The notes under the pieces are model-generated. The model was not told where the DNA came from, ran no database searches, and worked only from the letters and a program-made list of their open reading frames with translations. The position numbers were made by a program, and so were the translations under genes. Below, piece by piece: positions 25,789-33,216 of a stretch of DNA of 41,440 nucleotides; position 1 is the first letter of the stretch, and every line of letters begins with the position of its first letter. The stretch lies in the NCBI GenBank assembly GCA_026126215.1, contig JAHCJQ010000018.1, forward strand, positions 1 to 41,440. Direction: 5' to 3'. Source of the DNA: Alphaproteobacteria bacterium. GTDB taxonomy: Bacteria > Pseudomonadota > Alphaproteobacteria > Ferrovibrionales > Ferrovibrionaceae.

Positions 25789-25818
25789 GAAAGGCCGCCT
25801 CAGATGAAGCGGCCTTTC
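25789..25818 (-). terminator. Hairpin downstream of the tRNA-fMet 3' end
   Basis: GAAAGGCCGC (25789-25798) and GCGGCCTTTC (25809-25818) form a perfect 10-bp stem with a 10-nt loop. It lies 28 bp beyond the tRNA 3' end on the minus strand and was probably the terminator of the original tRNA-fMet gene. It may also end transcription of the dehydrogenase gene from the other side. Confidence 0.6.
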
Positions 25819-25845
25819 CGGATCTGTTCGAACGTTCGGTGAAGT

Positions 25846-25890
25846 TGGTTGCGGGGACAGGATTTGAACCTGTGACCTTCAGGTTATGAG
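25846..25890 (-). other. Attachment site: 45-nt 3' part of tRNA-fMet
   Basis: The minus strand carries the anticodon loop CTCATAA, the 3' anticodon stem CCTGA, the variable loop, a perfect T-arm (ACAGG / CCTGT around TTCAAAT) and the acceptor strand CCCCGCA + ACCA. CAT anticodon with this acceptor strand fits initiator tRNA-fMet. Beyond 25890 the sequence no longer pairs as a tRNA, so only the 3' half is present. The integrase gene lies 200 bp away, so this is the left attachment repeat of an element extending right; the intact tRNA should be at its other end. Confidence 0.85.
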
Positions 25891-25977
25891 TTTGAATAAA
25901 TGGCCTGCGACGACCTCCGCCCAAATCCGCTCACATCGCCTGTGACCGCCTAACATACGGTATTATATAGCATTTCA

Positions 25978-26005
25978 TTGACACAGACCGACAGCCTGCT
26001 ATCCT
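25978..26005 (+). promoter_or_regulatory. Candidate integrase promoter
   Basis: TTGACA at 25978-25983 matches the -35 consensus, and TATCCT at 26000-26005 follows after 16 nt. It lies about 85 nt upstream of the integrase ATG. The downstream leader holds two TGGTAGC direct repeats (around 26033-26050) and a 12-bp copy of the att core, possible integrase- or excisionase-binding sites. Confidence 0.45.
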
Positions 26006-26090
26006 CACATGCGACCTGATTTGCCGTCGAGTGGTAGCTATTTGGTAGCTTTGGCGACCTTCAGGTTGGATCATGTGATGGAGGGCGGTC

Positions 26091-27344
26091 ATGGCAAAGC
26101 TCACCAAGCGCGTGGTGGACCAGGCCTCGGCGAATTCCACGGCGGCCAGTCTGTGGGATGACGAGCTCAAGGGCTTCGGCCTTCGCGTCTGGCCGAGTGG
26201 CCGCAAGGTCTATATCGTCAAGTGCCGGATCAAGGGGCGGCAGAGGTTCATAACCATTGGACCGCATGGCCCCGTCACAGCGGAGCAGGCACGCGTCCGC
26301 GCCTTCGAGATTCTGTCCGAGGCGAAAGGTGGCCGCGACCCCGCCAAAGAGCTCGATCAGGCGCGCAAAGCGCCGACCATGAAAGGGCTCGGTGAGCGGT
26401 TCCTCAAGGAGCATGTCGCCGTGCGGTGCAAGCCGAGCACCCAGGCGGAGTACAAGCGCTCAGTCGAGTTGTTCATCAACCCCAAGATCGGCACACGTAA
26501 AGTGACGGACATCGAGCGACAGGACATTACCGAGCTGCATCACGGTCTCAGCCACATCCCCTATCAAGCCAATCGGACCCTTGGGGTGCTGTCGAAGATG
26601 TTTAGCCTTGCCGAGGCCTGGGGTATCCGCCCGGACGGCAGCAATCCGTGCCTGCATGTGAAGAAATATGTCGAGCAGAAGCGTGCGCGATTCTTGAGCC
26701 CCGAGGAATTCGCCGCGCTTGGCAAGGCGCTGCGCGAGGTCGAACAGGACGGCTCCGAAACCCAATCGGCGGTCGATGCCGTTCGGCTACTCATGCTGAC
26801 TGGCTGCCGGCTCGGCGAGATCATGACGCTCAAATGGGACTATGTGGACCTCAAGTCGCGCGAGTTGCGCCTGCCCGACTCCAAGACCGGAGCGAAGATC
26901 GTGCACTTCGGAAAGACCGCCGCTGACGTGCTGAAAGGCATCAAGAAGCTGGAAGACAACCCATACGTCATCACCGGCAAGAAGGACGGCAGCCGCCTCA
27001 CTGACCTGCAGCACCCGTGGCGCCGCATTCGGGCCAAGGCCGGCCTCGATGACGTGCGTATTCATGACCTCCGGCACTCCTATGCCAGCGGCGCCCTGGC
27101 CTTGGGTGAAGGCCTTCCAATGATCGGCAAGCTGCTCGGACATACGCAAGTCCAGACCACGGCACGCTATGCGCATTTGGCGAATGACCCCGTGAAGACT
27201 GCTGCTGGACGCGTGTCGGACACGATTGGCGCTGCGATGCTCGGGAGAAAGCGGAAAGCGATGCGGAGTGCGAGAAGCCGTGCTACGGGAAAGAGCCCAA
27301 AGCGGATAGTGCGAGAGGCGGATCAACGCGTTCCTGCCGAATAG
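26091..27344 (+). CDS. int: Tyrosine integrase (DUF4102-type N-terminus)
   Basis: A 417-residue tyrosine recombinase. The N-terminus (SLWDDELKGFGLRVWPSGRK, then YIVKCRIKGRQRFITIG) is the arm-type DNA-binding domain typical of integrases that target tRNA genes. Catalytic residues: Arg240 (LTGCRLGEI), Lys265 (SKTGAK), His325 and Arg328 (IHDLRHSYAS), His351 (LLGHTQVQTT) and Tyr360. All are present, so the enzyme looks active. It begins 200 bp from the tRNA-fMet att repeat and reads into the element, the usual layout for a tRNA-inserted ICE. ATG 26091 follows GGAGGGCGGTC. Confidence 0.96.
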   Translation: MAKLTKRVVDQASANSTAASLWDDELKGFGLRVWPSGRKVYIVKCRIKGRQRFITIGPHGPVTAEQARVRAFEILSEAKGGRDPAKELDQARKAPTMKGLGERFLKEHVAVRCKPSTQAEYKRSVELFINPKIGTRKVTDIERQDITELHHGLSHIPYQANRTLGVLSKMFSLAEAWGIRPDGSNPCLHVKKYVEQKRARFLSPEEFAALGKALREVEQDGSETQSAVDAVRLLMLTGCRLGEIMTLKWDYVDLKSRELRLPDSKTGAKIVHFGKTAADVLKGIKKLEDNPYVITGKKDGSRLTDLQHPWRRIRAKAGLDDVRIHDLRHSYASGALALGEGLPMIGKLLGHTQVQTTARYAHLANDPVKTAAGRVSDTIGAAMLGRKRKAMRSARSRATGKSPKRIVREADQRVPAE

Positions 27345-27386
27345 GACGGTGGAGACCTAACCGCGCCGAGCCAACGGGCCGCTCTA

Positions 27387-27491
27387 TAACGCTTCATATA
27401 TTGTGCGTTACATACCATATCGCTCATAGTATGGGGCGGTAGGATATTATTGCCTTTACAAGGCACAATTTGCACCATATATTGAGCGTTA
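27387..27491 (+). promoter_or_regulatory. Operator-like repeat cluster upstream of the hipBA-type pair
   Basis: Three related AT-rich elements precede the XRE gene. A dyad TAACGC-N12-GCGTTA covers 27387-27410. CATATATTGTGCGTTA (27395-27410) recurs with one mismatch at 27476-27491. An inverted relative is at 27417-27434 (ATATCGCTCATAGTATGG). Such arrays are typical autoregulatory sites for HipB-like antitoxins; binding is inferred. Confidence 0.55.
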
Positions 27492-27518
27492 TCGCCCATA
27501 ATGCCCTTGTTTTGAGCC

Positions 27519-27869
27519 ATGAAATCCTCACGTTCCCAACCAGCCCTGCCAATGGGCGTGCGGCGCGCGCTGAAAAAGCTCGGCCAAGACATCTCCGCTG
27601 CACGTCGTCGGCGACGACTGTCCATGGCGCTCATGGCCGAACGCGCCTTCATCAGCCGCAACACGCTTGCCCGGGTCGAAAAGGGTGATGCCGGAGTGTC
27701 GATGGGCATCTACGCCTCGGTCCTCTTCGTCCTCGGCATGTCGGATCGATTGGGAGACCTAGCGGACGCCGCAAGCGATCAGATTGGCCTCAGCCTCGAA
27801 GAAGAGCGCCTGCCCCGCCGCATCCGCACGGCGCAGCTGAAGTCGTCGGGCACCGACCATGGAACGTGA
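27519..27869 (+). CDS. HipB-like XRE-family antitoxin/regulator
   Basis: A 116-residue helix-turn-helix protein. The HTH is in the middle (LGQDISAARRRRRLSMALMA, then RAFISRNTLARVEKGDAGVS), followed by a helical tail with SDRLGDLADAASDQIGLSLE. It overlaps the HipA-like gene by 11 bp, so the two are translationally coupled. In HipBA pairs, HipB binds HipA and represses the operon through upstream operators; repeats fitting that role lie 30-130 bp upstream. A strong ribosome site is not obvious before ATG 27519. Confidence 0.85.
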   Translation: MKSSRSQPALPMGVRRALKKLGQDISAARRRRRLSMALMAERAFISRNTLARVEKGDAGVSMGIYASVLFVLGMSDRLGDLADAASDQIGLSLEEERLPRRIRTAQLKSSGTDHGT

Positions 27870-29106
27870 ACTTCTCGTCTTCATGGACATGGCGGGAGAA
27901 ACCATTCCCGCGGGGCGGCTCTGGACGCGCACGCGCGGGGCCAGGGAGACGGCGTCCTTCGAGTACGATCCGTCCTGGCTGGCGCGCCGCGATGGTTTCG
28001 GTCTCGATCCCGTCCTCCCGCCCGCACGAGGGCAGTTCCACACCAATCGTCCTCTGTTCAACGCCTTCACGGATCCGGCGCCAGACCGATGGGGACAGAC
28101 CCTCATGCGCCGGAACGAGCGCCGCCGGGCGCGTGCGGAAGGTCGCCAACCGAGGACGCTGCTGGCCGTCGACTTCCTGACTCTCGTCGACGACGAAACC
28201 CGGCTCGGCGCGCTTCGATTCAAGGACGCGGGCGGCGGCGAATTCCTCACCTCGACCGGAAAGCGCGTTCCGCCTGTCGTCGACCTCCCCCGCCTGCTGT
28301 CGGCGACCAACCGCATCATCGACGACAAGGAGACCGATGAAGACCTGCAACTGATCCTCGCCCCCGGGACATCGCTCGGCGGCGCGCGCCCGAAAGCTTC
28401 GGTACGTGACAAGGATGGTTACCTGCTGATTGCCAAGTTCCCGCGCAAGGACGACGAGTGGCCGGTGACACGCTGGGAGGCGGCAACCATGGCGCTCGCC
28501 GAGGCCGCTGGGGTGGAGGTTTCGCCATGGCGGCTACAGCTCGTATTGAAGAAGCCAGTCCTCATGGCCCGGCGCTTCGACCGGCGCGAAGGTCAGCGTA
28601 TCCCTTACATGTCGGCGCTCACCGCTCTCGATGCTTCCGACAACGAGACACGTAGCTATCTCGAGATCGCCGAGTTCCTGCGCCGCGAGGGATCGCAGGT
28701 GAACGAGGATCTGCGCCAGCTCTGGCGGCGGATCGTGTTCAACATGCTGGTTTCCAACACCGACGACCATCTGCGCAATCACGGCTTCCTTCGTGATCCG
28801 AATGGCTGGCGGCTCGCGCCCGCCTACGATCTCAATCCGATGCCGACTGACGTGAAGCCGCGGATTCATGCCCTGGCGATCGACGAAATCGATGGAACAG
28901 CGTCCCTCGACACGGCCTTACAGATTGCGCCGATGTTCGGCATGGTGGAGAAAGATGCCCACGCGATAGCGACGGAGGTCGGATCGGCGGTCGCGGGTTG
29001 GCGCGATGCCGCGGCCCGCTTCGGCATTACCTCGGATAAGGTCGAACGCATGGCTAGCGCCTTCGATCACGAGGATCTGAAAGCAGCGACACGAGGCCGG
29101 ACGTAA
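27859..29106 (+). CDS. hipA: HipA-family serine/threonine kinase toxin
   Basis: A 415-residue HipA-domain protein. Recognisable kinase elements: the Gly-rich loop SLGGARPKA (172-180), the ATP-lysine strand YLLIAKFP (189-195), the catalytic segment NTDDHLRNHG (300-309) and the metal-binding AYDLNP (322-327). HipA kinases phosphorylate a host target (glutamyl-tRNA synthetase in E. coli) and cause dormancy when not neutralised by HipB. All core residues look intact. It is element cargo between the integrase and the first DUF736 copy and could act in element maintenance or phage defence. Confidence 0.92.
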   Translation: MERELLVFMDMAGETIPAGRLWTRTRGARETASFEYDPSWLARRDGFGLDPVLPPARGQFHTNRPLFNAFTDPAPDRWGQTLMRRNERRRARAEGRQPRTLLAVDFLTLVDDETRLGALRFKDAGGGEFLTSTGKRVPPVVDLPRLLSATNRIIDDKETDEDLQLILAPGTSLGGARPKASVRDKDGYLLIAKFPRKDDEWPVTRWEAATMALAEAAGVEVSPWRLQLVLKKPVLMARRFDRREGQRIPYMSALTALDASDNETRSYLEIAEFLRREGSQVNEDLRQLWRRIVFNMLVSNTDDHLRNHGFLRDPNGWRLAPAYDLNPMPTDVKPRIHALAIDEIDGTASLDTALQIAPMFGMVEKDAHAIATEVGSAVAGWRDAAARFGITSDKVERMASAFDHEDLKAATRGRT

Positions 29107-29185
29107 ATCGTCGCCGCCGGACTTCACGAAAACGGCGCCAAGCCATATCTGAAATATGGCTTTCTCCGATCTCAAGATAGACCGC

Positions 29186-29519
29186 CTATTTCGTAGCCCC
29201 CTCCGCCTTCCGCCAGTTCCAGACGAGCTGCGCCCCGTTCCCGTCCTCGGACTGGAACAGGGCGGCGCTGATGGGTTCCGGCAGGCTGGGGTCGTCGAGG
29301 CGGACGCGAAAGTAGTCCTTCGGGCTGTCGCCGCCGGAGCGCGGCCGCCCAGGCGTCGCCGACGCGGGACTGGCCGACGAACACCCGGAACGCCGGCGCG
29401 TTCTCGTTGTCGCGGTTGTCGTTCGGGACCAGCCGCACCTTCGTGTTGATCGTCGGCGTGTGGATGGAACCGGTCCAGCCGCCGTCCATCGCGGGCGTCA
29501 ATGTGCCGATCACAGACAT
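29186..29519 (-). pseudogene. DUF736 protein gene, frameshifted copy
   Basis: The start (MSVIGTLTPAMDGGWTGSIH) and middle (NTKVRLVPNDNRDNENAPAF) match the intact DUF736 copy at 39958-40278. Near 29341-29350 this copy has one extra base (GCGGCCGCCC against GCGCCGACC), shifting the frame after VGDAW. The correct frame resumes with the end QLVWNWRKAEGATK and TAG at 29186-29188. DUF736 proteins of unknown function are common near Trb-type conjugation genes. This copy is probably non-functional and is the left member of the duplication flanking the cargo island. Confidence 0.85.
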
Positions 29520-29605
29520 GGTCTTATTCCTCCTGGCTCGTGGTTGACGGGGGGTTCGGATAGAGAACGGCGGGCACGGCGGTGCTGCGCCGTTTCGATA
29601 GGCGC
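29213..29605. repeat. Direct repeat, left copy (DUF736 + DUF2274 3' end)
   Basis: This 393-bp segment is strongly similar to 39973-40363, in the same orientation, 10.76 kb away. It holds the DUF736 gene and the last 27 codons of the DUF2274 gene (29524-29605, also carrying a 1-nt indel). Similarity stops sharply at CGATAGGCGC. The pair brackets the defence-like cargo. Confidence 0.88.
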
Positions 29606-29728
29606 TTAACGGGCTGATGCGAGGGGGAGTCTTCCTCCTACTGCCGATCATCGTTCCATTTTTGTTCTCACTCGGATAGAGTGGCGCGGGATAGTGCTAG
29701 CGCGTCGATTGCTACAGGCGGAGAACCG

Positions 29729-30856
29729 ATGAAGACGGCGGCGAGATTCTTCGAAGAGAGGCAGGACCAATCCGAGGTCAAGGCTCGGATTGTGGCCAAG
29801 TATTTCGCGGCGTGGGCGAATGTAATCCTGCCGAGTGTGATCAGGCACGATAGCCGCCTCGCCTACGTCGATCTTTATGCAGGACCGGGGCGTTACAAGG
29901 ACGGGTCCGCCTCCACGCCGCTCATGGTGCTGGAGAAGGCAATCTCCGACTCCAAGCTCTCGAAATACCTGGTGGCACTGTTCAACGATGTGAATTCGCA
30001 GAACACCTCCACGTTGCAGGCGGAAATCGACAAGCTGCCCGGTATCGAGAATCTCGCCTACAAGCCGACGGTCTCCTGCAATGCCGTAAACGAGGATGCC
30101 GAGAAATACTTCAGCGAAACGCGCCTAGTCCCCTCCTTCACGTTCATCGACCCGTGGGGCTACAAGGGCTTGTCTCTGAAGATCGTCAATGGCGTGATCA
30201 AGGATTGGGGCTGTGACTGCGTGTTCTTTTTCAACTACAACCGCATCAATGCAGGGATTTCCAACGATGCGGTCGAAGAGCACATGGCCTCCCTCTTCGG
30301 CCCCGACCGTGCGCGCAAGCTAAGGGAGCGTGTTGCCGGTGCAAGCCCGACAATGCGGGAGTCGATGATTCTTGAGGAGATGACGCAGGCCATCAAGGAA
30401 ATGGGCGGGACTTTCGTGCTGCCGTTCCGGTTCAAGAATCCTTCCGGTCGGCCGACGCACCATCTCATCTTCGTATCAAAGAACTTCCGTGGCTACTCGA
30501 TCATGAAGGAGATCATGACGAAGGAAAGCTCCACGGAAGACCAAGGGGTGCCCTCGTTCACCTATTCGCCTGCCGATGCGTCAATGCCCTTGCTGTTTTC
30601 GCTCCAGCAGCCGCTTTCCGCCTTGCGGACATCGCTGCTGGATAACTTTGCGGGCCGGGAGCTGACGACGGTGCAAATCTACGAAGCACACAGCGTCGAT
30701 CGTCCGTTCATTATGAAGAATTACAAAGAGGTCCTGCGGCAGATGGAGGAAGACGGTGTCATAGAGGTACGGTCCCTGAAAACAGGCAGGCGCCCGAAAG
30801 GGAGCTTCGCCGATCACCTCATCGTCCGTTTTCCGAAGGAGGGTGGCAATGGGTGA
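29729..30856 (+). CDS. tcmP: Three-Cys-motif partner protein TcmP
   Basis: A 375-residue TcmP-family protein. ATG 29729 has GGAG close upstream; an in-frame ATG 48 bp earlier lacks one. Visible hallmarks: AYVDLYAGPGRYKDG (45-59) and SFTFIDPWGYKGL (136-148), resembling a Rossmann-type SAM-binding methyltransferase core, and a C-terminal winged-helix-like part (LTTVQIYEAHS ... RQMEEDGVIEV). The family is defined by its pairing with three-Cys-motif proteins, and one follows here with an 8-bp overlap. Biochemical function is unknown to me; a modification or defence role is suggested by the island context. Confidence 0.9.
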   Translation: MKTAARFFEERQDQSEVKARIVAKYFAAWANVILPSVIRHDSRLAYVDLYAGPGRYKDGSASTPLMVLEKAISDSKLSKYLVALFNDVNSQNTSTLQAEIDKLPGIENLAYKPTVSCNAVNEDAEKYFSETRLVPSFTFIDPWGYKGLSLKIVNGVIKDWGCDCVFFFNYNRINAGISNDAVEEHMASLFGPDRARKLRERVAGASPTMRESMILEEMTQAIKEMGGTFVLPFRFKNPSGRPTHHLIFVSKNFRGYSIMKEIMTKESSTEDQGVPSFTYSPADASMPLLFSLQQPLSALRTSLLDNFAGRELTTVQIYEAHSVDRPFIMKNYKEVLRQMEEDGVIEVRSLKTGRRPKGSFADHLIVRFPKEGGNG

Positions 30857-31646
30857 CAAATCCTCGATCGAATGGACGGAAGCGACCTGGAACCCGGTCG
30901 TCGGCTGCACGGTCATCTCACCTGGGTGCACCAACTGCTACGCCATGCGGATGGCCAGGCGGCTCGAAGCGATGGGGCAACCGAAATATGCCGGAACCAC
31001 CCGGATGTCGGGGGGCCGCCCCAAGTGGAACGGCGTGGTTCGCTTGGACGAAGCATCGCTGTCCATTCCCAAGGGCTGGAAAGTCGGGCGAATGATCTTC
31101 GTCAACTCGATGTCCGACCTGTTCCATGAGAACGTGCCGCTGGATTTCATACAGCGGGTTTTCAGCGCAATGCGGGACACCCCTCAGCATACCTATCAGA
31201 TCCTGACCAAGAGGGCGGAGCGACTGGAAGAGCTATCGGGCAAGCTCGATTGGCCGGGCAATGTCTGGATGGGCGTGAGTGTCGAGAACGCCGACTACAT
31301 GTACAGAATCGACCACCTCCGCCGCACCGGCGCGGCGATCAAGTTCCTCAGCCTCGAACCGCTCCTCGGCCCGCTGGAGGCAATGAACCTCACCAACATC
31401 GACTGGGTAATCGCTGGCGGTGAGAGCGGTCCGGGCGCAAGGGCGATGGATGCCTCCTGGGTGCGGTCCATCCGCGATCAATGTTCCGCCGCAAGCGTCG
31501 CCTTCCACTTCAAGCAGTGGGGCGGGGTGAATAAGAAGAAGACCGGCCGACAACTGGACGGGCGCACTTGGGATGAATTCCCCGCTCCGTCCAAAGTGAA
31601 GGTCAGACTGGTTCACGAAGACAGACTGACGCGAGCCACGATGTGA
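30849..31646 (+). CDS. Three-Cys-motif protein (DUF5131, phage Gp37/Gp68 family)
   Basis: A 265-residue protein starting with the family signature SSIEWTEATWNPVVGC. Three cysteines (Cys20, Cys27, Cys30 in CTVISPGCTNCYAMRMARR) resemble a radical-SAM-like iron-sulfur site. Further conserved segments are RMIFVNSMSDLFHENVP, YQILTKRAERL, VWMGVSVENADY and VIAGGESGPGARAM. ATG 30849 has an ideal AAGGAGGGTGGCA leader and overlaps tcmP. A radical-SAM-type chemistry with TcmP as partner is inferred; substrate unknown. The same family occurs in phages. Confidence 0.92.
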   Translation: MGDKSSIEWTEATWNPVVGCTVISPGCTNCYAMRMARRLEAMGQPKYAGTTRMSGGRPKWNGVVRLDEASLSIPKGWKVGRMIFVNSMSDLFHENVPLDFIQRVFSAMRDTPQHTYQILTKRAERLEELSGKLDWPGNVWMGVSVENADYMYRIDHLRRTGAAIKFLSLEPLLGPLEAMNLTNIDWVIAGGESGPGARAMDASWVRSIRDQCSAASVAFHFKQWGGVNKKKTGRQLDGRTWDEFPAPSKVKVRLVHEDRLTRATM

Positions 31647-31664
31647 CAGAGCGAGACTGGTTCG

Positions 31665-32585
31665 ATGCCTCATACCGAAGGACCCTACTTGCTCGTGGAC
31701 ATCTCGAATCCAACGCCATCAACCCTCGATGAGCTTGTTGCCGGCCTCGGCGGCAAGGTCATCGACGATTTCTCGAAGTGCGCCGTCCAGGGCGCGCAGC
31801 ATGCCTTGGCCGATGCGGCAAACCCTCTTCGCCTCAACTTCTTCTCGACCGCCATGCGCATCCTCTTCGAGCACATGATGGACACGCTCGCTCCTGTCGA
31901 GCAGGTCAAGCAATCATCGTGGTTCAAGTCCGAACGGGTGGACGGCCACGCCACACGGTGGCAACGCGTCGTCTTCGCTATCCAGGGCGGCTTCTCCGAT
32001 GCCTTCGTGAGGGAGCAGCTCAAGGTCGATCCCCAGCCGCTCCGCAAGCGGCTCCTGGGTGCCGTTGACGAACTGAGCAAGCATGTCCATGGCCGCGAGA
32101 AAACGATCATCACAGGACGCGGGGCACAGGACGCGGCGGCACGGGCAACGGTGACGGCGATGGCCGCATTTCTCGACGTGATCCATGATTGCCGCGCGGC
32201 GATTCTTGACCCGATAGCGGAGGCGCTGGACGATGCCGCCGTCGATGCACTCGCGACCGACAGCCTCGTCGAAGTCGACGAACTGGCCTCCCATTTTTCG
32301 CTCGAAGAGGTCTACGTCGATCGCACCGTCGTGCATGCCATTGGCGCCGATGGCATCACCTACCGTGCCACCGGCTCCGTCAGCGTGATCCTGCAATGGG
32401 GCTCCAACAGCGACCTACGGCGCGGCGACGGAGCGGAACTAGGCCAATCATTCCCCTTCTTCTGCGACATCGAGGTCCCGCTCGATGAACCCTGGGAACT
32501 CGGCCTCGCGGAAGTGACCTGCGGCGTGGATACCAGTTCGTGGCGTGACGCGATGCGTCCAGATGAATGGGACGAGATGACGTAA
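31665..32585 (+). CDS. Unknown protein downstream of the TcmP/DUF5131 pair
   Basis: A 306-residue soluble protein with no signal or membrane helix, 18 bp after the DUF5131 gene, so the three genes form one operon. The N-terminal two thirds look helical (LRLNFFSTAMRILFEHMMD; WQRVVFAIQGGFSDAFVREQ). The C-terminal third looks like beta-rich domain (YRATGSVSVILQWGSNSD, then FPFFCDIEVPLDEP). I do not recognise it with confidence; a link to the predicted pPIWI-associating nuclease families crossed my mind but I cannot support it. The context suggests a third component of the TcmP system. Confidence 0.75.
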   Translation: MPHTEGPYLLVDISNPTPSTLDELVAGLGGKVIDDFSKCAVQGAQHALADAANPLRLNFFSTAMRILFEHMMDTLAPVEQVKQSSWFKSERVDGHATRWQRVVFAIQGGFSDAFVREQLKVDPQPLRKRLLGAVDELSKHVHGREKTIITGRGAQDAAARATVTAMAAFLDVIHDCRAAILDPIAEALDDAAVDALATDSLVEVDELASHFSLEEVYVDRTVVHAIGADGITYRATGSVSVILQWGSNSDLRRGDGAELGQSFPFFCDIEVPLDEPWELGLAEVTCGVDTSSWRDAMRPDEWDEMT

Positions 32586-32642
32586 CGAACAGCACTGACC
32601 CTCTTTCGTTCTGTGAAGGAACGGGCTATTCAGTCACAGAAA

Positions 32643-33002
32643 TCAAGCCTGAAAAACCCCACTAATCCAAGAGCTTCCGGGCCATTCGACGTTTTTCGCT
32701 CCGACGGCATCGCCATAGTTTGCCGTCGTCGCCAGCTTGGCGTGGCCGAACCATTTCTGGAGCAGCGTGATCGGGATGCCACGTTCGAGCGCGGCAACGC
32801 CGAAGCGGTGGCGCAGCCCCTTGGCCGTCGCGTGCGGCCCGCTGACTCCGGCCGCCGCCATGACTTCCTTCACGCGACGGTGCCCTGTCATGCGATGCCA
32901 CGGCCAGAGCCGCACCGATGCGCCGCCATCGGGCTCACCCTGAGCGGAGCGCACGCCGTGCACGCGGTCGAGTTCGGCCAGTACGGTCGGCGACAGCAGG
33001 GC
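32643..33002 (-). pseudogene. Tyrosine recombinase C-terminal fragment
   Basis: The frame carries the end of a tyrosine recombinase: LSPTVLAELDRVHGVRSAQG, then ATAKGLRHRFGVAALERGIP with the HxxR-like LRHRF, and LLQKWFGHAKLATTANYGD with the final His and the Tyr nucleophile. The N-terminal domain and the first catalytic Arg are missing. Upstream the frame is replaced, after a shift near 33003, by an unrelated MBL-like fragment. It is a rearrangement scar inside the cargo island and is probably inactive. Confidence 0.75.
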
Positions 33003-33163
33003 ATTGCCCCGCAGTCGTAGACATAGAACAGATCGCCGATCCGCATCGCGTCACGCCGTGGCCATGGGACTTCGCCGCGCGGGACGGCCCACACGCGGCC
33101 GCAGTGGAAGAAGCCCTGTCCAACCGGCCGCTGTTCGCGGCAGTGGAGGAGTTCATCGGTCAC
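33003..33163 (-). pseudogene. N-terminal fragment resembling an MBL-fold protein
   Basis: From GTG 33163 the frame reads HCREQRPVGQGFFHCGRV and then GDLFYVYDCGA, resembling the first two strands of MBL-fold proteins (VGQG ... FVYDCG). It is cut off after about 54 residues at the junction with the recombinase fragment. It lies 53 bp downstream of the four-helix membrane-protein gene and in its orientation, so it may be the remnant of a further gene of that operon. The identification rests on short motifs. Confidence 0.45.
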
Positions 33164-33216
33164 GCGAGGAAGTCGCTCATTTGATTCGTTCTATGCTCCA
33201 TTCCTCCACATCAGTC

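Noticed and set aside
25846..25925. Complete tRNA gene at the integrase-proximal end
   Set aside because: Only the 3' 45 nt match; the 5' anticodon stem, D-arm and acceptor 5' strand are absent, so it is an att repeat and not a functional tRNA.
29186..29651. Intact 159-codon gene on the minus strand at the left DUF736 copy
   Set aside because: The frame joins a non-homologous N-terminal extension and a frameshifted C-terminus; comparison with the right copy shows a 1-nt insertion.
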